From NCBI RefSeq assembly GCF_902832845.1, contig NZ_CADFDB010000001.1, forward strand, positions 1,488,001 through 1,552,000: 64,000 nt of DNA. The letters are read 5' to 3'. Positions 59,476-64,000 of the stretch are shown in pieces (positions within the stretch are counted from its first letter, which is position 1; every line of letters begins with the position of its first letter). Source of the DNA: Burkholderia metallica (GTDB lineage Bacteria; Pseudomonadota; Gammaproteobacteria; Burkholderiales; Burkholderiaceae). Below the pieces are notes generated by a model, which worked only from the letters and a program-made list of their open reading frames with translations, had not been told where the DNA came from and did not search any database. The position numbers and the translations under genes were made by a program.

Positions 59476-59499
59476 AACATGGGCCCGCAGGCCCATGTT
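59476..59499 (-). terminator. Terminator of the isoprenoid operon
   Basis: AACATGGGCC / GGCCCATGTT forms a 10-bp stem between dxs and folE2. On the minus strand it is followed by GCTTTT. Confidence 0.65.
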
Positions 59500-59561
59500 T
59501 TCCGCATCAATGAAGACCGGTCGCGCCAGTCGCACCGGCACCGCCGTCGGGCGGCGCCGGC

Positions 59562-61466
59562 TTATGCGACGCGCTTCGCCTGACCGGCGACATCGGCCGC
59601 CGGATTCAGAAAGCGTTCGCGAATCGATTTCGCGATACCCGCGCCGTCGAGGCCGCATTGCGACAGCAGCTTCGCGGGGTCGCCGTGATCGATGAACTGG
59701 TCAGGGAGGCCCAATTGTAGTACGGGTCGGATAACCCCACTCTCCATCAGGGCTTCCACGCAGGCCGAGCCCGCGCCGCCCATCACGCACCCTTCCTCGA
59801 CCGTCACGAGGTAGTCGTGCGTCTCGGCGAGCTCGCGCACGAGCGCTGCATCGATCGGCTTCACGAAGCGCATGTTCGCGACGGTGGCATCGAGCTCTTC
59901 GCCGGCGGCCAGCGACGGGGCGACCATCGTGCCGAACGCGAGGATCGCGACGCGCTTGCCTTCCGGCTGCGACGTGCGGCGACGCACTTCGCCCTTGCCG
60001 AGCGGGATCTCGGTGAATTCCTTCACCGTCGCCACGCCCGTGCCCGCGCCGCGCGGATAGCGCACCGCAGTCGGGTTCGGCTGCTGCAGCGCCGTGTGCA
60101 GCATCTGGCGGCATTCGTTTTCGTCGGATGCGGCCATGATCGTCATGTTCGGGATGCAGCGCATGAACGCGAGATCGTATGCACCCGCGTGCGTCGCGCC
60201 GTCCGCGCCGACGAGGCCCGCGCGGTCGATCGCGAACACGACCGGCAGGTTCTGCAGCGCGACATCGTGGATCAGCTGATCGTACGCACGCTGCAGGAAC
60301 GTCGAGTAGATCGCGACGACCGGCTTCAGCCCTTCGGTCGCGAGGCCGCCCGCGAACGTCACCGCGTGCTGCTCGGCGATGCCAACGTCGTAGTAGCGAT
60401 CCTTGAAGCGCTTCTCGAACTCGACCATGCCCGAGCCTTCGCGCATCGCGGGCGTGATGCCGACGACGCGCGTATCGCGCTCGGCTTCGTCGCACAGCCA
60501 TTCGCCGAACACCTGCGTGTAGGTCTTTTTCGCGGGCGTGGTCGACGGCTTGATGCCTTCTGCCGGGTTGAACTTGCCGGGGCCGTGGTAGAGCACGGGA
60601 TCGGCTTCGGCGAGCTTGTAGCCCTGGCCTTTCTTCGTCACCACGTGCAGGAACTGCGGGCCGCGCAGTTCGCGGATGTTCTGCAGCGTCGGAATCAGCG
60701 AATCGAGATCGTGACCGTCGATCGGACCGATGTAGTTGAAGCCGAATTCCTCGAACAGCGTGGCCGGCACGACCATGCCCTTCGCATGCTCCTCGAGCTT
60801 GCGCGCGAGTTCGAGCACCGGCGGCGCAACGCTCAGCACGCGCTCGACGCCCGCGCGCGCAGCCGCATAGAAGCGGCCCGACATCAGGCGGGCGAGATGG
60901 CGATTCAGCGCGCCGACCGGCGGCGAGATCGACATGTCGTTGTCGTTCAGGATCACGAGCAGCTTCGCATCTTCCGACACGCCCGCGTTGTTCATCGCCT
61001 CGAACGCCATGCCGGCCGTCATCGCGCCGTCGCCGATCACGGCGATCGAGAAGCGGTCGTCGCCGTTCAGCTGGCTGCCGATCGCCATGCCGAGCGCGGC
61101 CGAGATCGACGTGCTCGAGTGCGCGGTGCCGAACGTGTCGTATTCGGATTCGCTGCGGCGCGGGAAGCCCGAGATACCGTCGTACTGGCGCAGCGAATGC
61201 ATCTGGTCACGGCGGCCCGTCAGGATCTTGTGCGGGTAGGTCTGGTGGCCCACGTCCCAGACGATGCGATCGTTCGGCGTGTTGAACACGTAGTGCAACG
61301 CGATCGTCAGCTCGACCGTCCCGAGGTTGGACGACAGATGGCCGCCCGTCTTCGACACGCTGTCGAGCACGAACGAGCGCAGCTCGTCCGCGAGCGGTTG
61401 AAGTTGGCGACGATCGAGGCGGCGCAAATCCGCCGGGTCGTCGATGGTTTTCAGCAAGTCGTACAT
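59562..61466 (-). CDS. dxs: 1-deoxy-D-xylulose-5-phosphate synthase
   Basis: 634 residues. It condenses pyruvate and glyceraldehyde 3-phosphate in the first step of the MEP isoprenoid route. TPP motif [18 protein letters not shown] (about 150), active [15 protein letters not shown] (about 400) and the C-terminal transketolase domain are complete. I chose the ATG giving [11 protein letters not shown], because the 12 upstream codons lack a ribosome site. It is the last gene of the xseB-ispA-dxs group. Confidence 0.96.
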   Translation of the reverse strand: MYDLLKTIDDPADLRRLDRRQLQPLADELRSFVLDSVSKTGGHLSSNLGTVELTIALHYVFNTPNDRIVWDVGHQTYPHKILTGRRDQMHSLRQYDGISGFPRRSESEYDTFGTAHSSTSISAALGMAIGSQLNGDDRFSIAVIGDGAMTAGMAFEAMNNAGVSEDAKLLVILNDNDMSISPPVGALNRHLARLMSGRFYAAARAGVERVLSVAPPVLELARKLEEHAKGMVVPATLFEEFGFNYIGPIDGHDLDSLIPTLQNIRELRGPQFLHVVTKKGQGYKLAEADPVLYHGPGKFNPAEGIKPSTTPAKKTYTQVFGEWLCDEAERDTRVVGITPAMREGSGMVEFEKRFKDRYYDVGIAEQHAVTFAGGLATEGLKPVVAIYSTFLQRAYDQLIHDVALQNLPVVFAIDRAGLVGADGATHAGAYDLAFMRCIPNMTIMAASDENECRQMLHTALQQPNPTAVRYPRGAGTGVATVKEFTEIPLGKGEVRRRTSQPEGKRVAILAFGTMVAPSLAAGEELDATVANMRFVKPIDAALVRELAETHDYLVTVEEGCVMGGAGSACVEALMESGVIRPVLQLGLPDQFIDHGDPAKLLSQCGLDGAGIAKSIRERFLNPAADVAGQAKRVA

Positions 61467-61547
61467 CGTCGTTCCATTGTAGGAAATCAAACGCGCCCGC
61501 ATTCTATTGCACGCACCGTGGCAGGTGCGCGGCGGCGGGCTTTCGCG

Positions 61548-62432
61548 TCAGCTGACCCGGTTCACTACCAGGTCGGCAAGTTCGGCGAGACGCTGTGCGC
61601 GTGCGCCGAACGGTTTCAGCGCGTCGTGCGCTTCGGCGCGCAATTGCGCTGCGAGCTCGCGCGACGCCTCGAGACCGAGGATCGATACATAGGTCGGCTT
61701 GTCGTTCGCCGCGTCCTTGCCGGCCGTCTTGCCGAGCGTCGCCGAATCGGTCGTGACGTCGAGAATGTCGTCGACGACCTGGAAGGCCAGACCCACGGCC
61801 CCCGCGTATACGTCGAGCGCCGCCATCGTTTCCGCGGACGGCGTCTCGCCGGCCAGCGCGCCCATCCGCACGGCCGCGCGCAGCAATGCGCCCGTCTTCA
61901 TCCGGTGCATCGTCTCGAGCTGCTCGCGCGTCAGCTTGAGGCCGACGCTCGCCAGGTCGATCGCCTGCCCGCCGGCCATGCCGATCGAGCCGCTCGCCAG
62001 CGCCAGCTCGCGCACGAGCGCGGCCTGCTGCACCGGCGACAGCGCGGCGGCGTCGGTCAGCGCGACGAACGCCTGCGACTGCAGCGCGTCGCCGACGAGC
62101 AATGCCGTCGGCTCGTCGTACTGCACGTGCACGGTCGGCTTGCCGCGACGCAGCGCGTCGTCGTCCATGCACGGCATGTCGTCGTGCACGAGCGAGTAGA
62201 CGTGGATCATCTCCAGTGCCGCCGCCGCCGCATTGCGCGCCGCTTCCGTCGCGCCGGTCAGTTCGCCTGCTGCATGGCACAGCAGCGGGCGAACGCGTTT
62301 GCCGCCGCCGAGGACCGCATAGCGCATCGCCTCGTGAAGCGTCGCCGGCACCGCGGTGTCAGCGGGCAAATAGTGGCCGAGAGCGTCCTCGACACGGTCT
62401 AGCACGGACCGCATCCATTGTTCGAATGTCAT
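61548..62432 (-). CDS. ispA: Farnesyl diphosphate synthase
   Basis: 294 residues. The two aspartate-rich motifs are HDDMPCMDDD (first) and FQVVDDILD (second), with GGKRVRPLL near the start. It makes the C15 chain for quinones, undecaprenol and hopanoids. Its ATG overlaps the xseB stop (ATGA). The 81-base gap to dxs suggests one transcript. Confidence 0.96.
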   Translation of the reverse strand: MTFEQWMRSVLDRVEDALGHYLPADTAVPATLHEAMRYAVLGGGKRVRPLLCHAAGELTGATEAARNAAAAALEMIHVYSLVHDDMPCMDDDALRRGKPTVHVQYDEPTALLVGDALQSQAFVALTDAAALSPVQQAALVRELALASGSIGMAGGQAIDLASVGLKLTREQLETMHRMKTGALLRAAVRMGALAGETPSAETMAALDVYAGAVGLAFQVVDDILDVTTDSATLGKTAGKDAANDKPTYVSILGLEASRELAAQLRAEAHDALKPFGARAQRLAELADLVVNRVS

Positions 62433-62722
62433 AGATCGTCGTCTTCGCCGTCCGTGGCGGCCGTTCCGGACGAAAGCGGCTTCAGCGTCGCGCCGTCGAG
62501 CACGCGTACCTGCTGCTCCACTTTCTCAAGCTGCTGTTGGCAAAACGCAACGAGGGTCGCACCGCGGCGATACGCCGCCAGTGAATCCTCGAGGCTCAAC
62601 GCGCCGCCTTCCATCCGGGCAACCAGCGTCTCGAGTTCCGCGAGCGCCGTTTCGTAATTGTCCGGCAACGGTTCGGTACCATTGCCGGGCGGCGTGGCGC
62701 CTGGGGATGCGGTTTTCGCCAT
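62429..62722 (-). CDS. xseB: Exodeoxyribonuclease VII small subunit
   Basis: 97 residues. NYETALAELETLVARMEGGALSLEDSLAAYRRGATLVAFCQQQLEKVEQQVRVL is the small-subunit coiled coil. It joins XseA to degrade single-stranded DNA. I chose the ATG giving MAKTASPG; an in-frame TTG 15 bases earlier is possible. xseB before ispA and dxs is the usual order. Confidence 0.93.
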   Translation of the reverse strand: MAKTASPGATPPGNGTEPLPDNYETALAELETLVARMEGGALSLEDSLAAYRRGATLVAFCQQQLEKVEQQVRVLDGATLKPLSSGTAATDGEDDDL

Positions 62723-62993
62723 GGACGAGGGTGTCAAATTTCAAAACAAGTCGGACATTCTACGGCAAAAGAGAATTTTCCGACCTGCCGTCGTGGGCAC
62801 CCGGGTACAGATTCCGGTCCCACCTTCGGCGTACATTGTGCGCCTCCCGATTGTCGCCCGACAAAAAATTGACACAAATCAGGCACTTAATCCTAGCCTT
62901 GCGGGGCGAACCGGGTATAATTCTCCGTTTCCCTAAATCGATTTTTCGATGGTTGGGTTGTTCACTGCTTTCACGCTAACACCGGGAGTGGGA
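62723..62993. promoter_or_regulatory. Divergent promoter region before xseB and the Rieske gene
   Basis: TATAAT at 62916-62921, preceded by GGG, is a likely -10 for the plus-strand Rieske gene, with no good -35. TTGACA at 62869-62874 is too far upstream for that box and may belong to another start. No repeat was found. Confidence 0.45.
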
Positions 62994-64000
62994 ATGTCCA
63001 ATCTGAGCGACGCGCTTCAGTTGAAGTCGGCTCACAGCCAGCTTCCAGTCACTGCATATTTCGATGAGGCGCTACTCGAGCGCGAGATCGAAACCCTCTT
63101 CAAGAAAGGACCTCGTTACATCGGGCACGAGTTGATGGTGCCCGAGGCGGGGGATTACTTCGCGCTGCCGTCCGAGAAGGAAGGCCGCGTGCTGGTCCGC
63201 AACCAGACGAACCAGATCGAACTGCTGTCGAACGTCTGCCGGCACCGGCAGGCGATCATGCTCAACGGGCGCGGCCATACGCAGAACATCGTGTGCCCGC
63301 TGCATCGCTGGACGTACGATCTGGAAGGCCAGTTGCTCGGGGCGCCGCACTTCCCCGACAAGCCGTGCCTGAACCTCGGCAAGAGCCCGCTGCAGAACTG
63401 GCAGGGGCTGCTGTTCGAGGCCGAAGGCCGCAATGTCGCGCGCGACCTCGCGAACCTCGGCACGAAACATCATTTCGACTTCTCCGAGTACCTCTTCGAT
63501 CACGTCGAAGTGCACGAGTGCGATTACAACTGGAAGACGTTCATCGAGGTCTACCTCGAGGATTACCACGTCGTCCCGTTCCATCCGGGCCTCGGCAGCT
63601 TCGTGTCGTGCGACGACCTCACGTGGGAGTTCGGCGACTGGTACAGCGTGCAGACGGTCGGCGTGCACAACGCGCTCGCGAAGCCGGGCAGCGCGACCTA
63701 CCAGAAATGGCACGAGCAGGTGCTGAAGTTCCGCAACGGCGTGCCGCCGGAGTTCGGCGCGATCTGGATGGTCTACTACCCGGGCCTGATGATCGAGTGG
63801 TATCCGCACGTGCTCGTCGTGTCGTGGCTGATCCCGCGCGGCCCGCAGAAGACGACCAACATCGTCGAGTTCTATTACCCCGAGGAAATCGCGCTGTTCG
63901 AGCGCGAATTCGTCGAAGCCGAACGTGCCGCCTATATGGAAACGGCCGTCGAGGACGACGAAATCGCGATGCGGATGGACGCCGGCCGCCGTGCATTGAT
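62994..64000 (+). CDS. Rieske-type aromatic ring-hydroxylating oxygenase, alpha subunit (cut by window edge)
   Basis: At least 335 residues; the stop lies outside the window. The Rieske [2Fe-2S] motif is CRHRQAIMLNGRGHTQ...CPLHRW (about 78-102). The catalytic iron site is FIEVYLEDYHVVPFHPG (about 183-199), with the bridging Asp and two His ligands. This type accepts aromatic or amine substrates, including choline- and carnitine-like ones; the substrate cannot be read here. GGGAGTGGGA lies just before the ATG. Confidence 0.9.
   Translation, partial: MSNLSDALQLKSAHSQLPVTAYFDEALLEREIETLFKKGPRYIGHELMVPEAGDYFALPSEKEGRVLVRNQTNQIELLSNVCRHRQAIMLNGRGHTQNIVCPLHRWTYDLEGQLLGAPHFPDKPCLNLGKSPLQNWQGLLFEAEGRNVARDLANLGTKHHFDFSEYLFDHVEVHECDYNWKTFIEVYLEDYHVVPFHPGLGSFVSCDDLTWEFGDWYSVQTVGVHNALAKPGSATYQKWHEQVLKFRNGVPPEFGAIWMVYYPGLMIEWYPHVLVVSWLIPRGPQKTTNIVEFYYPEEIALFEREFVEAERAAYMETAVEDDEIAMRMDAGRRAL

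Noticed and set aside
59408-59561. A Zur-binding site upstream of folE2
   Set aside because: No palindrome close to a Zur box is visible between the terminator hairpin and the start codon.

Overview
The window is high-GC (coding third positions overwhelmingly G or C) and reads as Burkholderia, most likely the Burkholderia cepacia complex. The strongest single clue is the lipase at 18947-20041: its mature part follows, almost residue for residue, the B. cepacia lipase I know from structure work, and its dedicated foldase lies directly behind it. The rpsU-yqeY-dnaG-rpoD block, the DUF4148 protein, the paired sedolisins and the polyamine-type ABC operons fit the same genus. No phage, insertion sequence, CRISPR array or integration site was found. 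Most of the window is ordinary core and niche-adaptation chromosome.

Layout. 1-6.3 kb: end of an unknown gene, a secreted protein with an MliC-like domain, prpD plus acnA (2-methylcitrate/TCA steps), and a secreted unknown. 6.4-7.7 kb: an ArsR/SRPBCC/DUF1801 operon with overlapping genes. 8.3-11.7 kb: a sedolisin protease and a DHA2 exporter. 11.8-17.9 kb: a spermidine/putrescine-type ABC operon divergent from a MocR-type PLP-binding regulator. 17.9-20.0 kb: lipase and foldase. 20.3-22.9 kb: TonB-dependent copper receptor with a DUF2946 protein. 23-26.5 kb: cytochrome b561, a Pr6Pr membrane protein, a LysM/M23 lipoprotein and small proteins. 26.6-29.7 kb: 6-phosphogluconate dehydrogenase, then a sirtuin coupled to a methyltransferase. 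29.7-30.7 kb: a gene-free stretch. 30.7-35.0 kb: an LprI-type protein, an LLM oxidoreductase and a large MscS channel. 35.1-40.2 kb: a CecR-like TetR regulator divergent from an EmrAB-type pump with its own outer-membrane factor, with tandem operators between them.

40.4-43.2 kb: an exported catalase with an ankyrin lipoprotein (a katB-ankB type pair) and a VirK-like protein. 44.2-46.0 kb: a second sedolisin behind an AT-richer leader. 46.3-48.7 kb: a flavin split-barrel protein divergent from a second MocR regulator. 48.7-50.2 kb: a phospholipase D-like lipoprotein. 50.5-56.0 kb: a CAU tRNA, rpoD, dnaG, yqeY and rpsU on the minus strand (macromolecular-synthesis block). 56.1-62.7 kb: BaiN-type flavoprotein, tsaD, folE2, and an xseB-ispA-dxs isoprenoid operon. 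63-64 kb: a truncated Rieske oxygenase.

No single gene cluster looks like an entirely new system. The best leads are the catalase whose distal asparagine position reads isoleucine, the tandem operators of the efflux pump, the repeats in front of both MocR genes, the palindrome over the ArsR start codon, and a minus-strand terminator in the gene-free region around 29.8 kb that may mark a small RNA.
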